From Volvox africanus (Eukaryota > Chlorophyta > Chlorophyceae > Chlamydomonadales > Volvocaceae): a stretch of DNA of 64,000 bases. Location: contig BSDZ01000001.1 in the NCBI GenBank assembly GCA_030268105.1, positions 1 to 64,000 of the forward strand, in the 5' to 3' direction. Of the stretch, positions 1 through 12,660 are shown piece after piece (within the stretch, counting starts at the first letter, position 1; each line of letters opens with the position of its first letter). A program made the translations under genes and the position numbers. The notes under the pieces were generated by a model that was not told where the DNA came from, searched no databases, and saw nothing but the letters and a program-made list of their open reading frames with translations.

Positions 1-1381
1 GTTTGCAGCAACATCGGGATATAACGGGACAAGGAACCGATGTGTGCAGGAACTGAGAGGAAGTTACCAACTTCTAAGGAATCTTGAACAAAATTTCTGA
101 ACATTGCTGGTCGCGTCGTCGTGCACGAAAGTCGCACGTCGCCAAATGATTGATGGTCCGTTACAATGACTTTACCTCGGTCTCGCAAAGCCGTTTCGTC
201 GCCGGCATCGCCAGCTCCCGCTGCTGTCCTGAGTTTCATCTAATCATCTACAAGGATAACGATAAAGTTTGGACGCCGTGCTCCAGACGCCGAAACTGTC
301 ATGATACCCAGACACAGCATTACATTTAGAAATCTTTTCATTTTTCCTTTAAGTTAAGCGATGTGTTTGAAGGAAACTTTTTACGTATCCTTACTCGATG
401 GAAGAAATATTTTCAAGATTTGCTCATTTCATGCAAAGCATGACGTTGGTTGGCCTGGGACTTTTGCCGTTATTGAACAAAAGGCATAATATATAACTTT
501 GGGGTTGCAATTTGAAACCTTGCAAGAGGAAGAGTGAGCATCATCCCGCCCTCTGGTTTGCGCTGACCGTTAATCAGAAAAGAAACACTTAATAGTGTGA
601 AGCCGCGTTATCATATCATAGTGAAAAACGTTACGGCAAATTGCAGCTGCCTTTACTTTTGTCGCACATTGGTCTGGTACACAATCCCCAACTGCCTCAA
701 TCTCCAACACATCCAGCACCCAGGTGGCAACAATTCGGAAGGGTGTTCATCCCAAACGCCCGCTACCCACCATTGTAATTCTAAACCATCTACTTTATGA
801 CCTGCATATGCAAGACCATGACCTCCTTGCGTTTCTCCCATTCAAGTCCAAGGAACTACATCCGGGGAAGCATGGCCCAGCGCAAACCGGTTGTGCACGG
901 GGCTCCTTCTGGACGTCTTCGAGTGTGTCCCCAGTGAAAGCGAGTCTGTCGTTACAAAATTGATAGTTACAGCCCATCCAACGATTTTGATGCTCATTCC
1001 TTGTTCCTGGCCCATCGTCTAGTCGCCACCTATGCAGAAGGAGCAGTACATCTCAATGCCCAGATGCCTGGACATCATGTCAAGTGTGAATAGCGGGGCA
1101 AAACAGGCAAGGTACGTGGCATGTTCAAAAATAGGATCATATGAGCACCAAACCCACCGTTATTGCCTTACACCGTGAATAACATCGACGGACATCTCTG
1201 AGGCCCGCGCACCAAGACTTGAAAACCGCTCCCCAAACATCACAAGACATGACGGCGAGCCCTCACCCCCACCAGGGGAAAGGGACGAGCCCAGTCGGAC
1301 CCAATAAAAAATGGAACATAATGCTATTAATCTACCGATAACGTCCAGGGAGATGTTACCACGCACAATCATCCTATTCTT
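1..1381 (-). repeat. Third, direct copy of the sulfatase 5' region
   Basis: This stretch matches 6015-7411 in the same orientation and matches 19779-21175 in inverse. It covers the sulfatase upstream region, exon 1 and part of intron 1, and begins inside intron 1. It differs from 6015-7411 almost only by loss or gain of single bases, mostly in short homopolymers (for example CGCAAAG for CGCAAAAG, and CTGGGACT for CTGGGGACT). It is about 16 bases shorter overall. Substitutions are rare, a pattern more typical of sequence error near a contig edge than of ageing. Confidence 0.85.
176..341 (-). pseudogene. Arylsulfatase exon 1 fragment, copy at window edge
   Basis: This is the reverse-strand equivalent of exon 1 of the complete gene at 20831. 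The start codon lies at 339-341 and the splice donor (GTAAA on the minus strand) follows at 171-175. It is about 3 bases shorter than the 169-bp exon in the other copies, so the frame is broken after the signal-peptide region. No further exons are present because the window starts in intron 1. The breaks may be sequencing errors rather than real mutations. Confidence 0.6.
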
Positions 1382-3590
1382 CGGCGACTCAAATCCTCTC
1401 AGCGTCTGAGTGTGGCACGCGTGTCCGAGTAACGAGTAGCGAGTTTCATCTTTATAGCTACACACGCACCTGCACCGCTGCCGTCCTTTTTAAGCTCGGC
1501 GGTCCAGGGTAGGCAACATCAACAAATTCTCTTCCTCATCATCCTCCGCAGACCCCTTATGTGCCCGCCACTGCGACCATCGTGTCGCCGCCCCACCGCG
1601 CGGGCGATGTCCCTTCGGTTTCCTCAAAATGCTCATGTGGTCAGCCCGCCCTTCCTGACGCTCCAGCGGCTCAAGCAGCTCCAAAATCGTCCAGATCTTC
1701 GATCTGACCCAGAACGTGAGATGACATCATCATCATATCTGGGGCGTATTTTCCACCAAAGTAATGGCTTCCACCCTGCGGAACCATGAACACACTGCCG
1801 GTGCTGGTGCGGTTGTGGTAAGAGCCATATACAGCCATGCCAGGCGGCCCAATGCCAGCGTGTCAAGGATGACAAATTACAATTCATACACATCGTCCTC
1901 CATCTGCCCACTATCTGATTCCACGTCTACTTGCAACCTCACGGCCACTGCCCAGCCGGCCAGAGGCGCCGAACTGTTATTTTTCGGCTAGGGGTCCCAC
2001 AATCAATTCAGTCCAGGGTGTTGAGGCCGACCCAGATGGAGGTATGGGCGTCCGTGTGCTGAGGTTTAAGCCAGTCTGACGGATCGCCTGCTGTAAAGGT
2101 GAGCGGCACGTACCTGGCCTTGTCTCGGCCCCGGTGCAGGACCGTTTTGACGACCGCGGCTGCGGATCGCTCGGGCGCCTTGGCTGCGGTCACCTTCCGG
2201 AGCATATCCTGCAGATCCTCTTTTAAAAAGAATACCGAGTGGTACGGCAGCTATAAGACTCCTAGCGGAAAAAGCTGGGGCAATATACGCACGGCAGGCA
2301 GGCAACTCTTCCTGCCTTTGTAAATGGAAGGTGGCAGTTGCCTCGCCTATCCGTCTTTTTAAACAATCGCCACAGGTCCCCCTTGAAGACTTAGCTCAAG
2401 GTTGTCACGACGTACTACGCTCCCCCTGAGCGGGTCGCATGCTGCAGGTCGCAGGACGGCGGTAATACGGAATGACAAGGTATCTCTTACCGATCTGGGC
2501 CAGTCCCGTAGCATCCCCACATCTTTTACATGTACGACCTTCCCTTAACCTACCCAACAGGTACAGCTGTTGTCGGTTGAACACGATAACCACGCCTCCT
2601 GCATCATGGCAAGCCCGCAAAAACTTAGAAAGGCATTAGCATTTTCAACGTCGTTCAGCATGATTGCCCATGTAGCATGAGCACAGATCAAAATTGTATT
2701 GTAGAACCTGCGGGTCCGTTATGGGTTTCCAACAGCAAAGCCAAGTGGCATAATTATGAGCTGTCTTCATCATAGACAAATCTTGCCCTTTGCGATAAAC
2801 CAAGCATGGCCTCACCAATCAAAATGCCCTGGAGCCGCAGGGAGTGAGGTACATCTGGTTGCATGATGTGCTTGCTGCGGGCAGCAAACAACGAACCGGC
2901 AGCAAACGTTCAGCAAGAAACGCTAGTAAGTCCTAACCCATCGCGAAGCGTAGTCCCGCCTACTCGCTCTATACTGCGTATAGGAGAACCAAAGACCCAG
3001 TTGTGCTGACCCACGGGTCAGTGCTCCTTGTGTACCATCGTCCATGTCTCACCATATCAATTCGCACATTCTTAATTATGAAGGCATCCTAAGTCAATAA
3101 GGAATAGCTCATGTATACTGGGGCAACTCACCAAACATTGGAGACACTTATGCCAAGGATTTTAAGTTTGCTGAGCTTCTTGCCATGAGCCATCGTCCTG
3201 CATGTGCCCGGGTCCCAGTTCCACATGCAAGCCTAAATAACTTCTATGGCTTTTTGAGCAAAGCCGCGGAGCGCGGCGGCGTCTCTGTGAGCGATTGGCG
3301 CAGTTTATCTTGCGCAAACGGTAAATACTCTGTCAGACACTTCTTACCAAATAGCACCCAGAGGAGACTTCCTGCCAAGGAGGTCGTGCGAGTAGAACAT
3401 GTTTGTCTAAGTCGGTGTCACTCTCCTGGGCAAAAACTCTTAACTGTTTGTCGTCCCGAGGTTCACAAAGCTAATGCCAGTCAGGTCAGCCAGTATCTTC
3501 TTCGCCAAGCCGTGCTAACCCTAAGCCCTCAATAATAGTTGCAAGGCAGAGCGGCTGCCAAAGGATGACGGTATGCGGACAGCTTCGCAA
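1382..3590 (+). repeat. Block A, left copy of a 2.2 kb inverted duplication
   Basis: Its reverse complement lies at 12661-14881. The outer edge is at GGCGACTC near 1384, paired with GAGTCGCC ending near 14881. The inner edge is at TTCGCAA near 3590, paired with TTGCGAAG at 12661. Below about 2.3 kb the two copies differ by several one-base indels; above that, mostly by scattered substitutions. Block A directly abuts block B here (3590/3595) and directly abuts the 1-1381 copy on its other side, an order not seen in the right-hand copies. No gene was recognised with confidence inside it. Confidence 0.85.
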
Positions 3591-3594
3591 CGAG

Positions 3595-6500
3595 TCAAAG
3601 GGGATCCGGGCCAGGAACTTCAGCCGCTGCCCGTGAGAGGGGATTCCGTGGTGGCCCGAGTGCTTGTCCTTAATTGGTTAGCTGTAGGGTGACAGGACCG
3701 ATGTGTTCCCCATTTGTGTGTGCATATCGGAAGGATTACTGGAACTTGCAAGGTTTTATCAAATTGCTAAACACATGAGTGTTAAGGAAGTACGCGATAA
3801 AGCAGTAAATAATGTATTTGAAACAAGTTATATAGCTTCTTATACAGATTGGAAGGGCTATGGATAACTCCCCGTGCACAAATTCGCATGGAACGGGGAG
3901 TTCCAAAGGAACGCGGCAAGCCCTCGCACGGGGATAAACGTTGCAACTTCCGATTTTCCGCAGCTAGCAATCCGGAAGTTCTCGAATTGTGACATGAATG
4001 CGACGGCTGATGAGTGATGTCGTATCCACAGAGCCTGTCCAGCGCCACAACACTACATCTGTGCTGCAGTTGTCATATATTAATCTGTATTAATGCTCCT
4101 ATTCCTTCTGAGCATGAAATAATAATTGACGCTGCTCAATTTGCCATCTATAGCTCATCCCCCAAGCCATTTCTTCCTCATGTTGTACCACTCCCTGGGG
4201 CCCTCCGCTGCTGGGCTGTGTGACGATGCCACCATGATACCTGGGTGGGCTGATGTTGGATTCTGACCGTGCGATCTTAGGCCATGGCCTTATTTGGGTT
4301 TCATTAGGCAAAGATCCATGTATAAGCTAGAGGTGACAACTTTCACTTGTAACGGTGGTCTAACTTGCATAGTTGCAAGCCATCTCTAACCATCATCTCT
4401 GCTGGTGGTGATGAGGTGGGTGGTTTCGGAGGGAGGGAGCCCATTCACATCCACCGGATCTGTAATCTGTCAACAGCCCATGGGTCACCAGCCTGGTAAC
4501 CCTAACAGCCATCTGGAAGGAGGACGTTTGTATCCCAATGTCCCATTTCCAGCCGGAAGGAAAGCTGCAATATGACGACAAGCTTTCGGGGAGGGGCCCG
4601 ACCCCTGGCGGCGTCTTCCGCTTGATCACGCCACTGTCTCCCTATTCCATACCCTTCCCGATCGGACCGACCCACCTACCACTCCACCCACCGGGATACA
4701 TTCTCGGCTGGCCCCCGTTGAGACTGAATGCGGGGCTGTAGTACTCGAAGATGAAGGGATGCACAAGCGCGTCAAAGACTGTCCAGCCGGAAGGTGGGGG
4801 GTCGTAATTGCGGATTGTGTAGTCCACTATGAACTTGCCTGAGGTGGGGTCAGAGGCCCCAGTGAAAAGGGACAGGGATGCCGAGGTGGAGGGACAGGAG
4901 AGAGGGAGGGCAACAGATAGCGGGCACAGAGGTTGGGCAACTCGATATGAAAGGGCAGGATGAAGCCAAAGGTGCGCAGCACGTGGGCGAGGAGGGGAAA
5001 GAGAGGTGCAGGGTAGGAGCAGCGAGACGAGGGTAATGAGGGCGGCAGGGAAGGGGCAGAGCAGTGCCCTCGAGGAGGAGACAAAAGTATGAAACCTGGA
5101 TCTGAAGTCGCTACGGGGACAGGTGCCCAGGTGAGGAGTGTTAATCACCAGCCACTGGGAAATGAGTAAAATTGAAATTGGCAAACCAGTCTCTGCATGC
5201 TCTGCATAAGCTCAAACCACGAGGGATTTCAGGCATCGCGCGTTCCCAGGCCCTTTTCCTCGAGACCTCTCCGTATCCCGTTAACCTCCCATGCCCTATA
5301 ACCCCTCGCCCATAACCCCCCCCCCCACTCACCTGTGTATAGCGTTTTGTACCCCGCTTTCTGCAGCCAGGTGGGGAGCCAGTCGCGATCCAAATCCAGC
5401 GCACGGAATTTTGCATAACCTCCTGTATGTGAGGGAGGGGTTGTGGGTTCGCGGGCCAGGGCTCGGGCATAACGAATTTGGCTTGTGGAAAAATGGTTTC
5501 CGCGGCCAAACGGCGAACCCCTTGGGGTGGCAAAAGAATGAATGGAAGAACGAAAGGACAGAACGAACTCACTATGTGGACGGCCCAGAAAGGGGAGGGG
5601 TCTGCGGTGAGAACAGGAAGGTTGCATGGGATGATATTGCCTAGAGTTGAAGGGATGCAGAGCCGCGGAGGGCGGAGGGCTGGCGGGTTTCAGTTGTTGT
5701 TTGGTCAAATGACAGTCATCCGTCCACCTCCGGGAGACCATTGGGGCGGCCTTTCCTTGTCTCCTGTCTCGCTCATAAATGTAAATCTGTGTTTAAAAAA
5801 AGGGTGGTTATGAGAAACTCTTTATGCCTGGTTCCGGTGCATAACCTGCATCAAAACCCATGTGTGGAAATTGTCATCTGAAACTTGGACATACCGTGTG
5901 GTCCGAGCACGTCTGTGAAATTGGTGTTGTGACCCAGCTGGCCGCGGAGGAGGCTGACCCGGGAAGGGCAGCAGATGGGTGTAGTGACGAAATGGTTCGT
6001 AAAGGTGATACCTGGTTTGCAGCAACATCGGGATATAACGGGACAAGGAACCGATGTGTGCAGGAACTGAGAGGAAGTTACCAACTTCTAAGGAATCTTG
6101 AACAAAATTTCTGAACATTGCTGGTCGCGTCGTCGTGCACGAAAGTCGCACGTCGCCAAATGATTGATGGTCCGGTTACAATGACTTTACCTCGGTCTCG
6201 CAAAAGCCGTTTCGTCGCCGGCATCGCCAGCTCACCGCTGCTGTCCTGAGTTTCATCTAAATCATCTACAAGGATAACGATAAAGTTTGGACGCCGTGCT
6301 CCAGACGCCGAAACTGTCATGATACCCAGACACAGCATTACATTTAGAAATCTTTTCATTTTTCCCTTTAAGTTAAGCGATGTGTTTGAAGGAAACTTTT
6401 TACGTATCCTTACTCGATGGAAGAAATATTTTCAAGATTTGCTCATTTCATGCAAAGCATGACGTTGGTTGGCCTGGGGACTTTTGCCGTTATTGAACAA

Positions 6501-7498
6501 AAGGGCATAATATATAACTTTGGGGTTGCAATTTGAAACCTTGCAAGAGGAAGAGTGAGCATCATGCCCGCCCTCTGGTTTGCGCTGACCGTTAATCAGA
6601 AAAGAAACACTTAATGAGTGTGAAGCCGCGTTATCATATCATAGTGAAAAACGTTACGGCAAATTGCAGCTGCCTTTACTTTTGTCGCACATTGGTCTGG
6701 GTACACAATCCCCAACTGCCTCAATCTCCAACACATCCAGCCACCCAGGTGGCAACAATTCGGAAGGTGTGTTCATCCCAAACGCCGCTACCCACCAATT
6801 GTAATTCTAAACCATCTACTTTATGACCTGCATATGCAAGACCATGACCTCCTTGCGTTTCTCCCATTCAAGTCCAAGGAACATACATCCGGGGAAGCAT
6901 GGCCCAGCGCAAACCGGTTGTGCACGGGGGCTCCTTCTGGACGTCTTCGAGTGTGTCCCCAGTGAAAGCGAGTCTGTCGTTACAAAATTGATAGTTACAG
7001 CCCATCCAACGATTTTGATGCTCATTCCTTGTTCCTGGCCCATCGTCTAGTCGCCACCTATGCAGAAGGAGCAGTACATCTCAATGCCCAGATGCCTGGA
7101 CATCATGTCAAGTGTGAATAGCGGGGCAAAACAGGCAAGGTACGTGGCATGTTCAAAAATAGGATCATATGAGCACCCAAACCCACCGTTATTGCCTTAC
7201 ACCGTGAATAACATCGACGGACATCTCTGAGGCCCGCGCACCAAGACTTTGAAAACCGCTCCCCAAACATCACAAGACATGACGGCGAGCCCTCACCCCC
7301 ACCAGGGGGAAAGGGACGAGCCAGTCGGACCCAATAAAAAATGGAACATAATGCTATTAATCTACCGATAACGTCCAGGGAGATGTTACCACGCACAATC
7401 ATCCTATTCTTGGGAGTTCCTGTCAGCAGACTGATGTCCATAGAGTCCAATCGTCGCGAGGTTTGATATCTGAGTGGGTTCGCAGTGAGGACGGAGGC
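3595..7498 (-). repeat. Block B, left copy of a 3.9 kb inverted duplication
   Basis: The reverse complement of this block is 19692-23598 and coordinates pair to a nearly constant sum of about 27191, so there are almost no indels. The block carries the sulfatase upstream region, exons 1-4 and the first part of intron 4. On the left it ends in block A; on the right copy the same point (23598) continues into the rest of intron 4. The near-perfect match implies a recent duplication, gene conversion, or an assembly artefact. Confidence 0.9.
4692..6359 (-). pseudogene. Truncated arylsulfatase copy, exons 1-4 only
   Basis: Exons mirror those of the complete gene: exon 1 at 6191-6359, exon 2 at 5895-6011, exon 3 at 5333-5422 and exon 4 at 4692-4838, all on the minus strand with intact GT/AG junctions and unchanged phases. 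Exon 2 keeps the formylglycine motif [10 protein letters not shown]. Exons 5-12 are missing because the duplication ends in intron 4 (near 3595) and runs into unrelated block A. A transcript could still start from the duplicated promoter, but it would encode only the N-terminal third of the enzyme and lack the metal-binding and C-terminal parts. It is therefore a gene fragment, although its exons are undamaged. Confidence 0.8.
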
Positions 7499-9975
7499 CC
7501 ACCCAATCTCTCTCCCACCGTCCCTCCCTCCGTTTCTACCTACATTCGGCGGTGTCGATGGCGGCTTGGTGGCGGTGATGGCGATGGTGGCGGTGATGGC
7601 AGTGACGGCGTAGGTGGCGGGTTGACGGCGATAGTGGCCGGCGGTGGCGATGGTGGTGGCGATGGTGGCTGTCGTAATGGTGGTCGCGAACGTATTTACA
7701 TACACGTGTAACCAACGAGACTCGATCGCATACAAGGTCTTACTCGTATCGATTCTAATGGTGAACCTCTGTTATTTCGCCTACGAAGGCCAAAGCAAAA
7801 ATGTCAGTATAACGTCCAATAATGAACACAACCCGTAAATACCCCAGAATACTTACAGCGGTGGTGGCGACGATGGCTGTGGTGGCGGACATGGCGATTC
7901 TGCGTCGATGGAGGCGGTGTCGGCTATCTTGGAGTCGGTCTCCTTGGTGGCGGTAGTTGCGGCGGTAGCGGTAGTGGCGATGGTGGGAACGGTGGCCTCT
8001 CTCCCTCCCTCCCTCCGTCCTTCTCCCTCGCCCACCCAATCTCCCTCCCACCGTCCCTCCCTCCCTTTCTACTACTACATTCGGCGGTGTCGATGGCGGC
8101 TTGGTGGCGGTGATGGCGATGGTGGCGGTGATGGCAGTGACGGCGTTGGTGGCGGGTTGACGGCGATAGTGGCCGGCGGTGGCGATGGTGGTGGCGATGG
8201 TGGTGGTGATGGTGGTGGCGATGGCGGCTGTCGTGATGGTGGTCGCGAACGTATCTACATACACGTGTAACCAACGAGACTCGATCTCGTACAAGGTCTT
8301 ACCCGTTTCGATTCTAATGGTGAACCTCTGTTGTTTCCGCCTACGAAGGCCAAAGCGAAAATGTCAGTATAACGTCCAATAATGAACACAACCCGTAGAT
8401 ACCCCAGAATACTTACAGCGGTGGTGGCGACGATGGCTGTGGTGGCGAACGTGGCGGTTCTGCGTCGATGGAGGCGGTGTCGGCTATCTTGGCGTCGGTC
8501 TCCTTGGTGGCGGTAGTTGCGGCGGTAGCGGTAGTAGCGTATGTGTCCGTGGTGGCGGCGGTGGCGATGGTGGGAATGGTAACCTCTCTCCCTCCCTCCC
8601 TCCGTCCGCCACCACCGCCACCGCCGCTGCCGACAAAGCACCCCCATCATCGCCGACAACGGGGAAGGGAGGGAGGAAGGGAGGGCACACGGGAGGGAGG
8701 GAATGAGGTGGGGAGATAGGTAGGCACAGCACCGAGGATATACATCAATACAGGTGACACTGTTCCTCTAACAGATAAGTCACTTGTTGCTACTTATGTC
8801 ACCCCGGCTCTATTCCCGGGTCCAACAGACGTTTGTATCAAGGCATAATCAAGATTCCCATCTAACTTCTATCCGAGATGAATCCTTCTCCAGTGACAAT
8901 ACGGACGTACTATCCCGCACAATTTAACACGTACCTTACCTCCGACGACACCAAAGTACCACCATCATCGCCGACAACGGGCGGGGGGCGAGGGAGGAAG
9001 GGAGGGCACACGGGAGGGAGGGAGGGAGGGAGGTCGGCGGGTAATTTGACTGGTGAAGCTATGTTCTGTCCGCCTTCAAAAGCCAAATCGGAAGATGTCA
9101 GTAGCAGTATATACTCACAACCAAGGGGAAGGGTGATTCACCACTCTAGAGCAATACATCCCTGCAAGTATTCCCTCAGTCGGACAAGTCTCTACATTCA
9201 CGTGTAACCAACGAGACTCGATCTCGTACAAGGTCTTACCCGTTTGGTGTAGTGGCGGACGTGGCGGTTCTGCGTCGATGGAGGCGGTGTCGGCTATCTT
9301 GGGGTCGGTCTCCTTCGTGGCGGTAGTTGCGGCGGTAGCGGTAGTGGCGATGGTGGGAACGGTGGCCTCCCTCCCTCCCTCCCTCCGTCCTTCTCCCTCG
9401 CCCACCCAATCTCCCTCCCACCGTCCCTCCCTCCCTTTCTACCTACATTCGGCGGTGTCGATGGCAGCTTGGTGGCGGTGATGGCGGTGACGGCGTTGGT
9501 GGCGGGTTGACGGCGATAGTGGCCGGCGGTGGCGATGGTGGTGGCGATGGTGGCTGTCGTGATGGTGGTCGCGAACGTATCTACATACACGTGTAACCAA
9601 CGAGACTCGATCTCGTACAAGGTCTTACCCGTTTCGATTCTAATGGTGAACCTCTGTTGTTTCCGCCTACGAAGGCCAAAGCGAAAATGTCAGTATAACG
9701 TCCAATAATGAACACAACCCGTAGATACCCCAGAATACTTACAGCGGTGGTGGCGACGATGGCTGTGGTGGCGAACGTGGCGGTTCTGCGTCGATGGAGG
9801 CGGTGTCGGCTATCTTGGCGTCGGTCTCCTTGGTGGCGGTAGTTGCGGCGGTAGCGGTAGTAGCGTATGTGTCCGTGGTGGCGGCGGTGGCGATGGCGGT
9901 AATGGCGGTGATCGCGTTGGTGGCGTTGGTAGTGTTGGTGGCGTTGGTTATGGTAGTTGCGGTGGTGGCTGACCA
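7499..9975. repeat. GGY-type minisatellite field with repeated spacer modules
   Basis: The region alternates between G-rich trinucleotide-based arrays (GGTGGCGAT and relatives), purine tracts (GGGAGGGA; CCCTCCCT on the other strand) and a recurring unique spacer. The spacer runs from CGTGTAACCAACGAGACTC through GTATAACGTCCAATAATG to CCCGTAGATACCCCAGAATAC, and appears at about 7705-7860, 8265-8420 and 9590-9745. Related spacers recur at about 30606 and 56140-56790. Long open frames here are products of the three-base periodicity and are not called as genes. A plain stretch at 8720-9040 holds no recognisable gene. Confidence 0.8.
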
Positions 9976-10890
9976 AAAATCGATGAGAACAAGTTGCGGC
10001 CTAAAGAGTGTTTTGGTTCCAACTTACCTTTTCAGCTTATTCATATACGATTAGTTGCAATTATACTGAAGCTAGGGCCCTTAGGCGCAAATAACCCAGA
10101 CTTGAAAACAACAAGTGGCTTCTAACAGAATGTGTCATTGTCAGGAAGTGATCCAAAGTGAAACAACTTGCTGTTAATTGGACATCAAGAGTTTAAGGTC
10201 TTGCAGGAAGGAGTTTCAGGGATTTGCTGGGTTCTGACTGGAAAGTGTAAACAATAACTGAAACGACGATCAAGGCGCAGTTTAGAGTTGGCCGAAATTT
10301 ATCAATATAATAATTTTTTTTATTATTGCTATTTGATTGTCACTGGTGCGGATGGGAATTTCCTTACCCCGCGAGGCACAGCGGACTCGGACGCATAGCA
10401 TATTGAGCCCCACCTAGAAGGTTCATCCGGGACAAGTAGGCTGTGATAAGGATAAAGTTGTTATCAAATAATTAAAATCTTACACATAATTTAATGGTTA
10501 TCGATTACAGGGACCCTACCTTTGCATGCAGTTGTTGATGTTGCCTGAACGCTTCAGGTTGTCACGCTATCCTTGCATGACTGCTTCTAATGTCTGATTG
10601 AGCTATCCGCGGCATTTCCTTGGCGATGGTGTCAGTTGCCGTAGCATTCGGAGCGGACACATTGCGAGGCATCCTCGGTGATTCATCAGAGCTTTCCGGG
10701 GTACTCATATTCGATTACTTGTAATTATACCGAAGCCAGGGCGCTTAGGCGCCAAACGCCTTAATCCGCCGTGCTGTTAGCAAGCTGCGTCTGGAATGGG
10801 AAAGATATAAAAGCTGTATGCCTCCTATCAGAATAGCAGAAGTTGATGTATCATATCGTAATGAGGAATAAGGTATTCAGCATTTATAGG
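9976..10890. other. Intergenic region with a diverged ~50-bp direct repeat
   Basis: No gene is seen. Two similar segments of about 50 bp, near 10045-10095 and 10708-10760, share a core of the type ATACGATTAGTTGCAATTA followed by GAAGC(T/C)AGGG and TTAGGCGC. They lie about 660 bp apart in the same orientation. They could be the eroded ends of a small terminal-repeat element, but no target duplication was found. Confidence 0.4.
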
Positions 10891-11039
10891 GTTGCGTGAT
10901 GGACATAAAAGTCTCAGGCTATACGCTTTATCACCAGCTTCGCATGATGCATACTTTCTTTCTAAACAGGTTTATGACATTATTATTTGCTCGTCTTGGT
11001 TTAGGCATTTTCCGTCTTTTTGGCAAACGCTATTGTATA

Positions 11040-11900
11040 TCGTACCGTCGTACCCCCAGGTGGGTGGCTGGATGTGTTGGAGATTGATTGAGGCGGTTGG
11101 GGATTGTATACCCAGACCAATGTGCGACAAAGTGATGGCAGCTGCAATATTCCGTAACATTTTTCAGTATGATATGATAATGCGGCTTGACACTCAACAG
11201 TCAGCGCAAACGAGAGGGCGGTCATGATCCTCTCTCTAACTCTTGCAAGGTATCAAATTGCACCCCCATAGTTATATGTTATGCCCTTTTGTTCAATAAC
11301 GGCAAAAGACCCCAGGCCAACCAACGTCATGCTTTGCATGAAATGAGCAAATCAAAAAATAATTGTTCCATGGAGTACAGGAACGTAAAAATTTCTTCGA
11401 AACCATCGTTTAATTCAAAAAAACAAAGTAAACGATTTCTAAATGTAATGATGTGTCTAGGTATCATCACAGTTTCGGCGTCTACAGACCGGCATCCATA
11501 CTTTATCGTTATCCTTGTAGATGATTTAGATGAAACTCTTGACAGCAGCAGTGAGCTGGTGATGCAGGCGATAAAACGGCTTTTGGCGACGTGCGTTCAT
11601 TTGGCGACGTGCGACTTTCGTGCACGGGGACGAATGTTTAGAAATATTCCTGGATCATACATTCTGTTCAAGACTTTTGAAGTTGGTAAGTAGTAGTTGG
11701 TAATTGGTAGTTGGTGTTATTCCTCTCGGTTCATGCAGGCATCGGTTCCTTATCCCGTTATATTCCGATGTTGCTGCAAAGCAGGTGTCACCTATACGAC
11801 CCATTTCGTCAGTACTCCCATCTGCTGCCCTTCCGGGTCAGCCTCCTCCGCGGCCAGGTGGGTCACAAAACCAATTTCATTTACCACCTTTTTTCAAGCA
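11040..11900 (+). pseudogene. Old, diverged arylsulfatase pseudogene (promoter region, exons 1-2)
   Basis: The segment aligns with the upstream region and first two exons of the sulfatase at 20440-21300, with many substitutions, so it is older than the block B copies. Several lesions are visible. The start codon has changed (ATGAAAAGA has become AGTAAACGA, near 11427). The exon 1 donor is lost where a short stretch around 11585 is deleted and GGCGACGTGCG is repeated. In exon 2 (starting 11785 after a preserved CAG acceptor) one C is missing near 11835, which destroys the Arg of the C-P-S-R formylglycine site and shifts the frame. The metal-ligand motif I-V-I-L-V-D-D-L-D of exon 1 is still readable near 11500. 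Homology fades after about 11900 and no later exons follow. Confidence 0.85.
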
Positions 11901-11949
11901 CAGAATTACATTTACGACGTATAGTGGCTTGGCGTGTCTGGTAATGTAG

Positions 11950-12660
11950 TCCTTACAGTTCAGGTTGTCAAGCAGCAGTGACCTGCCAGTGCTTGCAGAT
12001 CAACTGGTCACCATGCTATGAAATCGTTCGAGTTTGCTCGTCCACGATTTTGTGTGATAAGGAATGGTGCAGCACAGCAAGTCCTGGCAACAAGCCAACG
12101 CGAAGGCTCGTCTCACGACACCCTGTGAGACGCTTTTGAAAACAACAGTTCAAGGTTTGACTATCAATTGTGGTTTATGTCGAAGCGAGGGTCCAAAAAA
12201 AGCGCCTTAGCTAGGGTTCCTGTGAACCAGGGGTCACTCTGCTGTGAGCCCCTGCTGTGAACCATGGGCCTATTCTGGTACTTTTCAGTCAGGGACTTAG
12301 GTAGCTGTGCCGGGGCAGAATTTGCAGTAAGAATAATGATGGGCGCGGTGCTGGAAACCAAGATTAAGCAACCTAGAGACATACTGGCCAAATGTAATAC
12401 CTTATATCTTGAAAGCCTGTGATGGAATGTTGGATGGCTGGGCAGATTTTACCGGAACGTCGTGGAGTGCGTGGAGGTATGATACCTTGTCATAGCGTTG
12501 GAGCTGCCGCACAAGCATATTGGCGCGAATTACGGCTCGGAAAGATATGTTTCCCCACTGAATGTCCCTGGTGATGTTGTACTTTGTGTACCATGAGCCC
12601 TCCTAAGCTTTGTGATCTCACAAAAGTATATATTTCCTAAGTGTGATTGTATGTGACTCC
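11950..12660. other. Intergenic region, nothing recognised
   Basis: About 0.7 kb separates the old sulfatase pseudogene from block A. I see only short open frames, no splice-consistent exon chain and no repeat shared with the rest of the window. Confidence 0.5.

Noticed and set aside
3185..3535. 116-codon ORF present in both copies of block A (also 12716-13066)
   Set aside because: The three amino-acid differences I noticed between copies are all replacements and no synonymous change stood out, so there is no sign of coding constraint. No homology recognised.
7499..9975. CRISPR-like repeat-spacer alternation
   Set aside because: Units are unequal, low-complexity and hundreds of bases long, and the genome is eukaryotic.
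7755..9976. His/Arg-rich and Gly/Val-rich open frames in the minisatellite field
   Set aside because: They follow from the three-base periodicity of GGY repeats and are present in several frames at once.
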